From: an uncultured Chlorobiaceae bacterium
GTDB taxonomy: Bacteria; Bacteroidota; Chlorobiia; Chlorobiales; Chlorobiaceae
DNA: 64,000 bases
Reading direction: 5' to 3'
NCBI GenBank assembly: GCA_903839405.1
Contig: CAIMCD010000025.1
Location: forward strand, 1-64,000
In this document: piece by piece, positions 50,314-59,827 of the stretch
Position numbering within the stretch: position 1 is the first letter of the stretch
Layout of the letters: each line of letters starts with the position of its first letter
Program-made: the position numbers and the translations under genes
The notes under the pieces: model-generated
Told to the model about the DNA's origin: nothing
What the model saw: the letters and a program-made list of their open reading frames with translations, nothing else
The model's database searches: none

Positions 50314-51405
50314 ATGTCGAAGCGTAATGAATATATCCCGCAAACGGTTAGCCACCCAGGGTTGACCTTACGGGAAAAGCTGGAAGAACTGGGCATGAGC
50401 CAGAAAGAGTTCGCCGTGCGTACCGGTAAACCAGAGCAGACCATTGTTAAAGTTATCAATGGAGAGAGCTCCCTTACTCCCGATATGGCGGTGCAGTTTG
50501 AATCGGTACTTGGAATCCCTGCCAATTTCTGGCTGAAGAGGCAGCAGAATTATGATGAGGCGGTTGCAAGGGCAAAGCGCCGTGATGTTTTAGTCTCAGG
50601 AAGAGATTGGGCTCGTTTATTTCCCTCCGTGAAAATGACTCAACTGGGTTGGTTGCCAAAAACAGAAGACCACGAGCAAAAAGTGGAGGCGCTCTTATGT
50701 TTCTTTGGAATTTCCGGCCATCAAGCCTGGGATGACTTTTATTGTGGCCTCAAGCTCAAGGTGAGCTTTCGAATCTCATTAGCCCACTCTCGTGAGCCCT
50801 ACGCCATTTCTGCATGGCTTCGTCAAGGTGAGTTGGAGGCCGCGAAGCTCGTTGCCTCTTCGTACAACGCAAAAACGTTTAAAACAAATCTTGAAAGCAT
50901 CAAAAAAGTCATGGCCGAGCACCCTGACGATTTATTTCCGCTTCTGCAGCAGTTATGTTTAGAAGCAGGGGTAAAGGTTGTTTACACACCTTGTCTGCCG
51001 AAAGCTCCGATTCACGGTTCAACCCGCTGGTTGCACGATAACACCCCATTGATTCAACTCTCAGCACGGTATAACCAGAATGACCGCTTCTGGTTTACCT
51101 TTTTTCATGAAGCTGGCCATATTCTGCTGCACGGTAAAAAATATATCTCGATAGAAAACGCTCAACTCGAAACCGTTGTCGATGAAAAAGAGCGCGAGGC
51201 GGATGATTTTGCTATCAAGTGGACTTTTTCAGAAGAACAGGAGCAGGAAGTAATGCAGTTGGGTACGTTGAACGAAAAGGATATCATCGATTTCGCACAA
51301 AAATTCGGCACCCATCCAGCCATGATTATAGGGCGATTCCATCATAAAAAACTGCTTCCTTATAGTATTGGCCGTCAGTTTATTCAGCCTGTTCATTTTG
51401 ACTGA
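50314..51405 (+). CDS. HigA-type HTH fused to ImmA/IrrE metalloprotease
   Basis: A 363-residue protein. Residues about 10-80 are an XRE/HigA helix-turn-helix (TLREKLEELGMSQKEFAVRTGKPEQTIVKVING). Residues about 230-340 contain the ImmA/IrrE zinc protease motif FFHEAGHILLHG (HExxH) with later acidic residues (EKEREADDFAIKWTF). Such HTH-protease fusions act as antitoxins or as phage/ICE repressor-cleaving enzymes. It follows the HigB-like toxin by two bases. It may combine repression and toxin neutralisation; the substrate is unknown. Confidence 0.88.
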   Translation: MSKRNEYIPQTVSHPGLTLREKLEELGMSQKEFAVRTGKPEQTIVKVINGESSLTPDMAVQFESVLGIPANFWLKRQQNYDEAVARAKRRDVLVSGRDWARLFPSVKMTQLGWLPKTEDHEQKVEALLCFFGISGHQAWDDFYCGLKLKVSFRISLAHSREPYAISAWLRQGELEAAKLVASSYNAKTFKTNLESIKKVMAEHPDDLFPLLQQLCLEAGVKVVYTPCLPKAPIHGSTRWLHDNTPLIQLSARYNQNDRFWFTFFHEAGHILLHGKKYISIENAQLETVVDEKEREADDFAIKWTFSEEQEQEVMQLGTLNEKDIIDFAQKFGTHPAMIIGRFHHKKLLPYSIGRQFIQPVHFD

Positions 51406-51534
51406 TAGTTTCAATCCTACCACGTCCGCATATCGTTGAACACAAACAATTCAAATCCTGAAGTATAGCAGTTGATTAGTCCAGAGTAACATTTCTTTCG
51501 ATTGAGTGGCAGTCGTTCAAGTAACGCTTAGCTC

Positions 51535-53175
51535 TCACTCTCCCTCTTTTTTCGGTCTGACCATCACCACCTCTTCGCGTTCAACAATTACCTGGCCGAC
51601 GGCGAGTTTTTTGCCGTGGCGGACATATTTTTTTTGGGTGTAGATGACCGGCACCAGCTTTGCGTGTTTGGCGGCGGAGTACCAGGCTGCGATCTCGGCG
51701 GCTTTTCGGATGAGGTTTTGCTGGTCGGGTTTTGCCCCTTTGAGCACGCAGTGTGAACCGGCCGCGCCGCGCGCATGGAGCCAGATGTCGTTCGGCTTGG
51801 CGTGGCTGAAGGTGAGCAGTTCGTTGTTTTCAGCATTTTTGCCCACCAGCAGCGTGACGGTTGGCGAGAGCGGAATCACCCTGAAGGGGAGGGTGGCAGG
51901 CGCGTTTTTCTTTGGCAGGGCCCCGGCCTTTTTAAGCGGGGCACTCTCCTGTTTCAGAAAGGTGCGAGCCTCTTTGGGGGAGCTTATTGTGTCGGTTTCA
52001 GCCACCATTGCCTCAAGGGAAGTGATTTTCTCTGCCAGTTGGATATGGCGCTCCTGCATGGCCTTGAGTTTGCCCCTTGTTTTGGCCGCGAGTGAAAAGT
52101 AGTGTTCGGCATTCTCCTGCAGGGTGAGCGCCTCCTTCAGGGCGATGGTGACTTCCTGCTCCGGGTTGTCGGGGTCGAGAATGTTCGGCACCGTGATGCT
52201 TTTCCGCTCAAGGCGGGGGAGGTAGAGCGAGGCCATCAGCAGGTGGCCGGAACGCTCGTAGTTGCGGATAAACTCCTCAAGCAGAGCCGCGTTAAAGCTT
52301 TCATGCTCCTTGCGGGCTTTTTTCAGTTGCTGCTGCAGCTTTGAGCGCAAGGCTTTCAGCTCATCATTGGTGTCAAGCAAGCGCATCACTCTGAAGCTGT
52401 AATCGTTCACTCCTTCAAGCACCGAGTTGAAGGTGCGGCCTCCCGGGAGCGGCGTATGCAGGAGGGTGAAGAGCGGTTCCTGCTGCTCATTTTCCGCAAC
52501 CTGAACCTTCGGGTCGAGCAACTCGTAAAAGAGGGATTGAAAGATGGTAAAGAGATCTTCAGGCTTCGCCTCTTCTCCGGCCCGTTTCAGAATCTCCCGA
52601 ACCAGTGTGCGGTCAAATCCGGGAAGTGCAAGGGAGAGCTGCTCCGTGAGGGTTTCAGCAGTTGCGGAATTGAAGCGCTCACGAAAGCGATCCCGCTTCA
52701 TGGCGAGCGTTTCGAGTTCCCGAAGGATGGAGGGCGTTTCACTCTCTGATGCATACACGGTGCCAACAAGCGAGTTTTTCTGCTTGAAGGCATTGACAAC
52801 GCGCTCTTCCCTCACCAGAAGCAGGTTGGTGTTGGCGCTGAAGAGCTGCATCACGAGCCGCGAGCGGTCGGCAAGATGGATGGTGATGATCCGGTCGGCC
52901 GGAGCGATCTCCACACCGCTGACCTCCAGGCCCCAAACCTCACTCAAGAGGCTGGCCGAGTTCCGGGCTTTTTTCAGTGTGCCTGACCTGGTGTAAAAGG
53001 CGAGGCGGGGAGTGTGGGTGACGAGCGTCAGTTGCAGCTCTCCGCACTCTGGCGTGCTGAAGCTGAGGGTCACCTCGTTTTTTTCCTGCGAAGAGATTTC
53101 AGTCAGTCGGCCGCCCGTCAGCGCTTCGTGCAGCTCCATTGCCGCATGGCAGAGGGTAAAGTAGTTGCGTAGCAT
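51535..53175 (-). CDS. rqcH: RqcH/Rqc2 (NFACT) family protein
   Basis: A 546-residue protein with the N-terminal fibronectin-binding-protein-A-like (NFACT-N) domain, a helical coiled coil in the middle (about 290-400), and the C-terminal NFACT-R (DUF814) RNA-binding domain, with the DIWLHARGAAGSHCVLK motif. RqcH binds 50S subunits with peptidyl-tRNA and adds Ala tails to stalled chains in ribosome quality control. ATG 53175 is preceded by GAGG; an upstream TTG is unlikely. Also annotated as fibronectin-binding or FbpA in Gram-positives. Confidence 0.9.
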   Translation of the reverse strand: MLRNYFTLCHAAMELHEALTGGRLTEISSQEKNEVTLSFSTPECGELQLTLVTHTPRLAFYTRSGTLKKARNSASLLSEVWGLEVSGVEIAPADRIITIHLADRSRLVMQLFSANTNLLLVREERVVNAFKQKNSLVGTVYASESETPSILRELETLAMKRDRFRERFNSATAETLTEQLSLALPGFDRTLVREILKRAGEEAKPEDLFTIFQSLFYELLDPKVQVAENEQQEPLFTLLHTPLPGGRTFNSVLEGVNDYSFRVMRLLDTNDELKALRSKLQQQLKKARKEHESFNAALLEEFIRNYERSGHLLMASLYLPRLERKSITVPNILDPDNPEQEVTIALKEALTLQENAEHYFSLAAKTRGKLKAMQERHIQLAEKITSLEAMVAETDTISSPKEARTFLKQESAPLKKAGALPKKNAPATLPFRVIPLSPTVTLLVGKNAENNELLTFSHAKPNDIWLHARGAAGSHCVLKGAKPDQQNLIRKAAEIAAWYSAAKHAKLVPVIYTQKKYVRHGKKLAVGQVIVEREEVVMVRPKKEGE

Positions 53176-53272
53176 GAGCCTCAAAAGGGAATAGGTTGCG
53201 TGAGCCCGATCTTTTTCTCTATTTTACGGCTGAGCGGCTGCACTTTTTGATAATGTATTAATAAACAGGACT

Positions 53273-53800
53273 ATGGCGGAAGAAACAATGACGGGATGCG
53301 GTTGCAGCAGTGAGCATAAGGGTGAGGGCGCGGTGCCGGAAAAGCGTCTTGGCTGGCATGAATATTTTATGAGTGTAGCGCAACTTATCTCCCGCCGGGC
53401 CACCTGCACCCGGGGCCATATCGGCGCGGTTATTGTTCGCGATCACAGTATTCTTTCAACCGGTTATAACGGCGCTCCGGCCGGGCTGCCTCACTGTAAC
53501 GAGATCAATTGCAAGATCTACCGCTCAACCCATCCTGACGGAACGGTTGAGGAGAACTGCGTCAACACCATCCATGCTGAAATCAATGCCATAGCCCAGG
53601 CGGCCAAGCATGGGGTCTCCATCAAGGATGCTGATATCTATATTACTGCAAGCCCCTGTATTCACTGCCTTAAGGTGCTGATTAACGTGGGCATAAAAAC
53701 CATCTACTACGACAAGCCCTATAAAATAGAGCATATAGAGGAGCTTCTCCGACTTTCGGGTATCCGGCTGGTGCAGGTGAGTGTTGAAGCGAAGGAGTGA
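53273..53800 (+). CDS. dCMP deaminase
   Basis: A zinc-dependent deaminase that turns dCMP into dUMP for thymidylate synthesis. The 175 residues have the Zn motif [14 protein letters not shown] plus PCIHCLKV, with catalytic Glu in HAE, and the [12 protein letters not shown] region typical of ComEB/dCMP deaminase. The N-terminal ~20 residues have a Cys pair (CGCSS) of unknown use. It is followed almost directly by ribD, another deaminase family member. Confidence 0.92.
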   Translation: MAEETMTGCGCSSEHKGEGAVPEKRLGWHEYFMSVAQLISRRATCTRGHIGAVIVRDHSILSTGYNGAPAGLPHCNEINCKIYRSTHPDGTVEENCVNTIHAEINAIAQAAKHGVSIKDADIYITASPCIHCLKVLINVGIKTIYYDKPYKIEHIEELLRLSGIRLVQVSVEAKE

Positions 53801-53802
53801 GT

Positions 53803-54948
53803 ATGGCGGAGCGTGATGATGCCTTCTATATGGAGCGCTCTCTTGAGCTTGCCCTGAAGGGCGCGGGAAGCGTGAGCCCCAATCCGATGGTGGGATCGGT
53901 TATTGTCTGTAATGGTGAGGTGATTGGTGAAGGGTACCATGAGATCTTTGGCGGCCCGCACGCCGAAGTGCAGGCGATCAAATCGGTTGCTGATCCCCGG
54001 CTGCTGCCTCATTCGACGCTCTATGTGACGCTTGAACCCTGCTCCCATTTTGGCAAAACCCCGCCTTGCAGTGACCTTTTGATTGAAAAGGGGATTGGGC
54101 GCGTGGTTATCGGCTGCCGTGACCCCCACTTGAAGGTTGCCGGAAAAGGGATTGCAAAGCTGCTGGCTGCCGGGATCAGGGTGACCGAAGGGGTGCTGGA
54201 AGAGCAGTGCAAGCGGCTCAACGAGGCCTTCATCAAAAGCCATACCGTGGGTTTGCCCTTTGTTGCCCTGAAACTGGCCGAGACGCTTGACGGCAAAATT
54301 GCCACCTCCCTCGGCGCCTCGCGCTGGATTACCGGGCCTGAAGCTCGGAGCGAGGTGCACCGCTTGCGGGCCACCTATGACGCGGTTCTTGTTGGTGAGG
54401 CTACGGTTCGGGCCGATGACGCCCAGCTTACGGTGCGTAACGGTGCTGGGCGTAATCCCTTGAGGGTGGTGCTTGATCGTCGGCTGACTCTCTCACTGGA
54501 ATCAAAGATTTTCGATGCCGAAGCTCCGACCCTGCTCTTTGCCTCCTCTGCATGGAGCGGCTTGCCGAAAGTTGAGCTTTTGAGGGAGCGAGGGGTGAGG
54601 GTGCTATTTGTCCATGAAGATGCCGGTGAGCTTGATTTAGGTCAGGTGCTGGAGGAGCTGCACCGGCAAAGTGTGCTCTCGGTGCTGGTTGAGGGGGGGA
54701 GCCGCCTCTCCGCCTCGTTTATGCGGGCCGGGCTTGTCGATAAAATCTATATGTTTATTGCGCCGAAGCTTTTCGGCGGTGACGCCCTCAGTGCCTTTGC
54801 GCCGCTTGGCGTCAGTATGCCGGAGGAGGCGCTTCAGTTGCGCTTTGAAACGCCCCGCTTTTTCGGCAATGATCTCTTGCTTGAGGCTTATGTTGTTTCT
54901 GCTGAACCGCCAGGCTCGGTGGGGATGGAGGCTCGGGTATCGGAATAA
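53803..54948 (+). CDS. ribD: Riboflavin biosynthesis deaminase/reductase RibD
   Basis: Bifunctional enzyme of riboflavin synthesis: the N-terminal deaminase converts the first pyrimidine intermediate, and the C-terminal domain reduces the ribosyl chain with NADPH. The 381 residues show [10 protein letters not shown] and [17 protein letters not shown] in the zinc deaminase domain (about 1-145) and [19 protein letters not shown] in the reductase. ATG 53803 follows AGGAG at seven bases; an in-frame GTG six bases earlier overlaps the dCMP deaminase stop. The product feeds riboflavin synthase encoded at 59828. Confidence 0.96.
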   Translation: MAERDDAFYMERSLELALKGAGSVSPNPMVGSVIVCNGEVIGEGYHEIFGGPHAEVQAIKSVADPRLLPHSTLYVTLEPCSHFGKTPPCSDLLIEKGIGRVVIGCRDPHLKVAGKGIAKLLAAGIRVTEGVLEEQCKRLNEAFIKSHTVGLPFVALKLAETLDGKIATSLGASRWITGPEARSEVHRLRATYDAVLVGEATVRADDAQLTVRNGAGRNPLRVVLDRRLTLSLESKIFDAEAPTLLFASSAWSGLPKVELLRERGVRVLFVHEDAGELDLGQVLEELHRQSVLSVLVEGGSRLSASFMRAGLVDKIYMFIAPKLFGGDALSAFAPLGVSMPEEALQLRFETPRFFGNDLLLEAYVVSAEPPGSVGMEARVSE

Positions 54949-54967
54949 AAATAAAGTGAGGTAGAGG

Positions 54968-55417
54968 ATGGCAAAAAAAATGGGACAACCGCGACTGCTG
55001 ATCATTGATCGCTTTGTCAATAACAGTGACCTCGGCAAGCTCTTGCTGCGGGTGCCGCTCGGCAGTTTGATGCTCTTTCACGGAGTCCACAAGCTTCAGC
55101 ACGGTTACGGCTTTATTGAAAAGATGGTGATCAAGGCGGGCTTTCCGGGCTATCTCTCGCACGGCATTCTGGTTGGCGAACTGCTTGCACCTCTCTTTAT
55201 GGTGCTCGGCCTCTATACCCGCTCGGCCGCTCTTTTGATGGCCTTTGTGATGGTGATGGCGCTCTATCTGGTGCATCGCACCGATCTCTCCTCCCTGACG
55301 CCGGAGGGCGGATACGGCCTTGAACTGCAGGTGCTCTACCTGACGGGCTCTCTCGCCGTGTTCTTCTTTGGTGCCGGCCGTTTCAGTGTTTCAAAGGGGA
55401 GCGCTCTCTGGAGCTGA
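54968..55417 (+). CDS. DoxX family membrane protein
   Basis: A 149-residue protein with four membrane helices. The region [25 protein letters not shown], then [20 protein letters not shown] and [14 protein letters not shown], fits the DoxX/MauE-like family of small quinone-oxidoreductase-like or redox membrane proteins of unknown bacterial function. It follows ribD by 19 bases and overlaps the next gene (TGATG), so it is in the same operon. Confidence 0.85.
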   Translation: MAKKMGQPRLLIIDRFVNNSDLGKLLLRVPLGSLMLFHGVHKLQHGYGFIEKMVIKAGFPGYLSHGILVGELLAPLFMVLGLYTRSAALLMAFVMVMALYLVHRTDLSSLTPEGGYGLELQVLYLTGSLAVFFFGAGRFSVSKGSALWS

Positions 55418-56202
55418 TGAAAGAGAAACTTGTTGATATCAAAAATGTAACGGCCTTTCGCGGAAGGAGCTGTGTCTTCCAGCACTTTTCGCTTGCCGTG
55501 GAGGAGGGGTGCCATACGGCCATTCTGGGGCCGAACGGGGCGGGCAAGTCCACGCTTATGAAGTTGCTCTCCTGTGAACTCTATCCTGTTTCGGAGCCCG
55601 GCTCTTGGGTAAAGATTTTCGGCCGTGAGCGCTGGAATGTCCGGGAACTCCGCACCCGGCTTGGCATTGTTTCCCATGATCTGCAAGAGGAGTACCTGCG
55701 CGGAGCACGCGGCATCAATGTGATCTTGTCAGGCTTTGATGCTTCAATTGATATCTGGCACCATGCGGAGTTCAGTGCGGAGGATATGGAAAAAGCGCGG
55801 GCGGTTATGGAGCAGCTCGGAATCCAGCACTTGCAGCAGCGCCGGTTCGGGGCGATGTCAACCGGGGAGCAACGCCGTTTTCTGCTTGGCCGTGCGCTTA
55901 TCAATAGTCCCGATGCCCTGCTGCTCGATGAGCCAACCTCCGGGCTCGATATCAGGGCCTCATTTTTCTACCTGGAAACCGTGCGGAGGTTGATGCACTC
56001 CGGGAAAACCGTGATGCTCGTCACCCATCACCTGCATGAGATTCCTCCGGAAATTGAACGGGTGGTGCTTCTGAAGAATGGGCGTATTATGGCTGACGGC
56101 AAAAAAGAGGAGGTGCTCACTTCCTCATCGCTTTCTGCGCTTTTTGATTATCCGCTGCAGGCGGTTGCGGCCGGCGGCTACTATCAGGTGTTGCCGGCTT
56201 GA
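55417..56202 (+). CDS. ABC transporter ATP-binding protein
   Basis: A 261-residue cytoplasmic ATPase. Walker A is GPNGAGKSTLMK (about 44-55), the Q-loop region ends with VSHDLQEEYL, the signature is MSTGEQRRFLLGRAL (a variant of LSGGQ), and Walker B is ALLLDEPTSGLD. The signature suggests a non-canonical importer or YbbA/ModF-like group. No permease gene is adjacent. Start overlaps the DoxX stop codon (TGATG), so it ends the operon that begins with dCMP deaminase or ribD. Confidence 0.9.
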   Translation: MKEKLVDIKNVTAFRGRSCVFQHFSLAVEEGCHTAILGPNGAGKSTLMKLLSCELYPVSEPGSWVKIFGRERWNVRELRTRLGIVSHDLQEEYLRGARGINVILSGFDASIDIWHHAEFSAEDMEKARAVMEQLGIQHLQQRRFGAMSTGEQRRFLLGRALINSPDALLLDEPTSGLDIRASFFYLETVRRLMHSGKTVMLVTHHLHEIPPEIERVVLLKNGRIMADGKKEEVLTSSSLSALFDYPLQAVAAGGYYQVLPA

Positions 56203-56322
56203 GGCTCTTTGATATAATGATGTTATATTAACGTATTGTTGGTTCACCGAGAGGTGTACCGATACGCTTTGCTGCACAAAGAGAAGGGGTTATTGCCACC
56301 TGAACATTCTATCAATACCAGA

Positions 56323-57003
56323 GTGAAAATTGTTTTGTCACCGATAACCCTTTTTTGCCGCACTTTTTTTTTGCTGCTCATTCTTTTTCCCATAAAAGGA
56401 GTCAGTGGGGAAGTTGAGAACGCTCAGGATGGAAACGCTTCCCTGATGATTCCGGACGGGTTTGTCCGCCGGGTCATCAAAAAAGGGGAGTCACTCTCCG
56501 TGATCTGTAGTGCTGACTCCGTTTGCGAGCGGCTTTTTATGAAGGTCAACCGGGTTGACGAACGCCATATTCGTCCGGGCCGCACGGTGCTTGTGCCGGT
56601 AGATGCACGGAAGGCGGAACTCTATCTGCCGGTTCCCAGAACGCTTGCCGATAGTCGCGGTGAGCGGGAGATGCGGATTTTTCTTGTGTTGCAATATTTT
56701 GGAGCCTACGAAAAGGGAGAGCTTCTCTTTTGGGGGCCGCTCTCTTCGGGCATAAAAAAGCGGGCTACTCCTCCCGGCCGGTTTTTTGTTCAGTACAAAG
56801 AGCGATTCAAGCGTTCGACAAAGTATGAGAATGCTCCAATGCCGTTTTCCATAAACTATTATAAAGGTTATTTTGTTCATCAGCAGTCACTTCCGGGATA
56901 TGCGGCCTCGCACGGCTGTGTGCGACTGCTCGGCGGGGATGCCGAGCGGCTTTTTTTCTGGTTGCAGATTCGTGATCCCGTGACGCTTGTGAGTGAACCT
57001 TGA
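56323..57003 (+). CDS. L,D-transpeptidase (YkuD family)
   Basis: A 226-residue protein from GTG 56323. Residues 5-30 form a signal peptide or anchor (IVLSPITLFCRTFFLLLILF). The middle has a LysM-like segment (KKGESLSVICSADSVCERLF), and the C-terminal YkuD domain has the catalytic SHGCVRLLGG with Cys at its centre. L,D-transpeptidases cross-link peptidoglycan or attach lipoproteins in the periplasm. The frame extends to a TTG at 56236, giving 255 residues; the start is uncertain. The second half of its frame is unusual in basic residues (FKRSTKYENAPMPF). Confidence 0.82.
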   Translation: MKIVLSPITLFCRTFFLLLILFPIKGVSGEVENAQDGNASLMIPDGFVRRVIKKGESLSVICSADSVCERLFMKVNRVDERHIRPGRTVLVPVDARKAELYLPVPRTLADSRGEREMRIFLVLQYFGAYEKGELLFWGPLSSGIKKRATPPGRFFVQYKERFKRSTKYENAPMPFSINYYKGYFVHQQSLPGYAASHGCVRLLGGDAERLFFWLQIRDPVTLVSEP

Positions 57004-57121
57004 TTGCTCCCAAAGCTGAACGCATTCAGCCGGAGCGTTGTTGCTTGTTTGCTCTCTGCTCCGGAACAGGCAGTTTTCTCGTTTACAGCAATAGTCTTTT
57101 TAAACCTGTAATTACTCTCTT

Positions 57122-57622
57122 ATGGCACAGATTACACTCAAGGGCAATGCGGTTCAAACCGTCGGTTCCCTTCCCTCGAAAGGCACAGAAGCGCCTTTTT
57201 TTTGTCTTGTAAAAAAGGATCTTTCCGAGGCAGGGCCGGCCGACTTTGCAGGTAAACGGTTGGTGCTTAATATTTTCCCGAGCCTCGACACCGCCGTGTG
57301 TGCCTCCTCTGTAAGGCGGTTTAACCAGGAGGCCTCAACGCTCGATAATACGGTTGTGCTTTGTATTTCGGCCGATCTCCCTTTTGCGCACAACCGTTTT
57401 TGTGAAACCGAAGGGTTGAAAAACGTGGTACCGCTTTCGGTTTTCCGCTCGCCTCAATTCGGCATCGATTATGGAGTTACCATTACCACTGGCCCGCTCA
57501 AGGGTTTGCTCGCTCGCGCCATTGTTATCCTTGATGCTGACGGCATCGTGCGCTATACCGAACAGGTAGGCGAGATTACCGAAGAGCCGGATTACAGCGC
57601 AGCCATCAAGGCTCTTGGCTGA
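57122..57622 (+). CDS. tpx: Thiol peroxidase Tpx
   Basis: A 166-residue atypical 2-Cys peroxiredoxin that reduces peroxides with thioredoxin. The peroxidatic cysteine is in [14 protein letters not shown], the resolving one in [11 protein letters not shown], and the early [14 protein letters not shown] segment is a Tpx signature. It stands alone and is followed by a strong terminator at 57661. It would protect an anaerobic phototroph from oxygen exposure. Confidence 0.96.
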   Translation: MAQITLKGNAVQTVGSLPSKGTEAPFFCLVKKDLSEAGPADFAGKRLVLNIFPSLDTAVCASSVRRFNQEASTLDNTVVLCISADLPFAHNRFCETEGLKNVVPLSVFRSPQFGIDYGVTITTGPLKGLLARAIVILDADGIVRYTEQVGEITEEPDYSAAIKALG

Positions 57623-57660
57623 GCAGCTTTTTTTCAGGGAAGCATGTTTTTTGTAGTGAA

Positions 57661-57685
57661 GCCGGCAACTCTGCCGGTTTTTTTT
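57661..57685 (+). terminator. Rho-independent terminator after tpx
   Basis: Stem CCGGCA / TGCCGG with the four-base loop ACTC, followed by eight T. It lies 39 bases after the tpx stop. Confidence 0.88.
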
Positions 57686-57777
57686 CTCATTTTTATAACG
57701 GTCTGTGCGTTTTTTTACTGCGGAGTCGCGGCCTTTTACGTATCTTTTCGGCTGCTATTCTTATCATATAATCCCTC

Positions 57778-59751
57778 ATGATTATGGCTTCCAACAGGCT
57801 TGATACCCTGCGCCCTGACGCCGAACAACGGCTTCGTGATATTGATTTTCAGGAACTTACCTCTAACAGGAAATTTTATCCCTCGCCTGCCTGCTGGTCG
57901 GACGAGGTGCTCTATTTTCTTTTTCTTGACCGTTTTTCGGACGGCCGGGAGTATGGTGGTTTTGGGGATATTGAGGGCTCCCGGGTGAGTGAGCAGCCGG
58001 AAAAGCGCACAACACCGCTTTTTGATCCCAGCCGGGACCGTGCAACGGCGGAATGGAGGAGCTGGTTTGAATCCGGAAAGGAGTGGTGCGGAGGCACGAT
58101 TGCCGGTATGCAAGAGAAGCTTGGTTACCTTTCCCGTCTTGGCATAACGGCGATATGGGTTAGTCCTGTTTTTCGTCAGGTAACCGGCAGCAAGGATTAT
58201 CACGGGTACGGGATCCAGAACTTTCTGGATGTTGATCCTCATTTTGGTAACAGGGAAGAGCTGAAGGAGTTTGTCAAGGCGGCGCACGCTCTCGGTATCA
58301 GGGTGATTCTGGATATCATTATCAATCATGCAGGGGATGTATTTGCCTACGAGGGTAACGAGCGTTATTTCTATTATCAGGGGGAGTCCTGGCCGGTAAA
58401 CGGTTACCGACTCTCCTCCGGTGAAGCGGGCAGCATTCCATTCCAGGCAGCTCCGGCTCCTCTGCAGAGCGGTGCATGGCCTGAGGGTGCCGTATGGCCT
58501 GAAGAGCTGCAGTCGCCCGAAACCTGGACGCGTCATGGAGAGATCAGGCAGTGGGATTCGTTTCCGGAGTTTCTTGATGGTGATTTCTGTACCCTCAAGG
58601 ATATTCATCTCGGTACGGCCCTCCGCGATCCGCTTGTGGCCGGGGATATCGAGATGCGAATCAGGGAGTTTGCTCCTTCAGAGGCACTACGCCATTTAAC
58701 CGATGTTTACCGCTTCTGGATGGCCTTTGCCGATATCGACGGATTCCGCCTTGATACGGTCAAGCATATGGATCCCGGTGCGGTCCGGTTTTTTGTAACC
58801 GCCATCCATGAATTTGCTGAATCCATCGGCAAGGAGAACTTTACCATTATTGGTGAAATCACCGGAGGACGCACGTATGCTACAACGATACTTGAAACAA
58901 CCGGTCTTGATGCCGCGCTTGGCATTGATGATATTCCCGACAAGCTTGAGTTTCTTGTTAAAGGGTGGAGGAGTCCCGGAAATCCCGATACCATAGAGCA
59001 GGAGGGCTATTTTGATCTTTTCCGAAACACTCCGCTTGATAACCGCCGGAGCCATCAGTGGTATGCGAAGCATATTGTTACCATGCTTGACGACCATGAC
59101 CAGGTCGGGGTTCAACATAAATTCCGATTTTCGGGTGATGCTCTTTGCAGTGAACGGCTGCTTCCTGCGGCACTTGGCATGAACCTGACAACGGCCGGAA
59201 TTCCCTGCATCTATTACGGAACCGAACAGGCGTTTAACGGTGCTGATCCCCGGAGTGATGACGACTCTTTCAGTGATGTTTTTCTGCGGGAGTGCATGTT
59301 TGGCGGCCGTTTCGGCTCGTACCAGAGTAGCGGAAAGCATTTTTTTAATGAGGATCATGAACTCTACCGATTTGTTCGGGCGCTTACTAAAGTGCGTAGT
59401 GAGCAGATCGCCCTGCGTCGAGGTCGTCAATATCTCCGGCCGGTTTCCGGGAGCGGCAATGAGGGTGATTTTTACTATCCACAGCCGGTAAACGGAGAGC
59501 TGCACTGGGTGATTGCCTGGTCACGGATTTTTGCCGGTTCTGAACTGCTTTGTGCAATCAATACCGATACTGAGCGTGAGCTGACGTTGTGGGTTCTTGT
59601 TGACAGCGGCATTCATCCTGCGTCGGGCTCTATGCAGTGCATTTTTTCTTCCGATGCTCTTCAATGTGGAGAGTCCGCTCCACTTGTGGCGCATAATGGA
59701 TCGGCGGTGAAGATCAGGGTTCCGGCCGCCGGGTTTGTTGTCTATGGGTAA
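57778..59751 (+). CDS. GH13 alpha-amylase family glycoside hydrolase
   Basis: A 657-residue GH13 enzyme with the (beta/alpha)8 catalytic barrel. Catalytic residues are Asp326 in GFRLDTVKHM (nucleophile), Glu360 in IIGEITGG (acid/base) and Asp441 in LDDHDQVG, and VILDIIINHAGD gives the conserved H of region I. No signal peptide is seen, so it is probably cytoplasmic, acting on glycogen or maltodextrins. The family includes amylases, maltogenic enzymes and trehalose-forming ones; I cannot fix the specificity. Start at ATG 57778; ATG 57784 is possible. Confidence 0.9.
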   Translation: MIMASNRLDTLRPDAEQRLRDIDFQELTSNRKFYPSPACWSDEVLYFLFLDRFSDGREYGGFGDIEGSRVSEQPEKRTTPLFDPSRDRATAEWRSWFESGKEWCGGTIAGMQEKLGYLSRLGITAIWVSPVFRQVTGSKDYHGYGIQNFLDVDPHFGNREELKEFVKAAHALGIRVILDIIINHAGDVFAYEGNERYFYYQGESWPVNGYRLSSGEAGSIPFQAAPAPLQSGAWPEGAVWPEELQSPETWTRHGEIRQWDSFPEFLDGDFCTLKDIHLGTALRDPLVAGDIEMRIREFAPSEALRHLTDVYRFWMAFADIDGFRLDTVKHMDPGAVRFFVTAIHEFAESIGKENFTIIGEITGGRTYATTILETTGLDAALGIDDIPDKLEFLVKGWRSPGNPDTIEQEGYFDLFRNTPLDNRRSHQWYAKHIVTMLDDHDQVGVQHKFRFSGDALCSERLLPAALGMNLTTAGIPCIYYGTEQAFNGADPRSDDDSFSDVFLRECMFGGRFGSYQSSGKHFFNEDHELYRFVRALTKVRSEQIALRRGRQYLRPVSGSGNEGDFYYPQPVNGELHWVIAWSRIFAGSELLCAINTDTERELTLWVLVDSGIHPASGSMQCIFSSDALQCGESAPLVAHNGSAVKIRVPAAGFVVYG

Positions 59752-59827
59752 GGTGATATATTGCCGGTAGGGTATTGACCCGTTTGTTGATTGTGGTGTT
59801 TGTTTTTAAGTGAAACAGGATGATGCA

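Noticed and set aside
57736..58608. 290-codon minus-strand frame opposite the amylase.
   Set aside because: Shadow of a GH13 gene with all catalytic residues in the plus frame.
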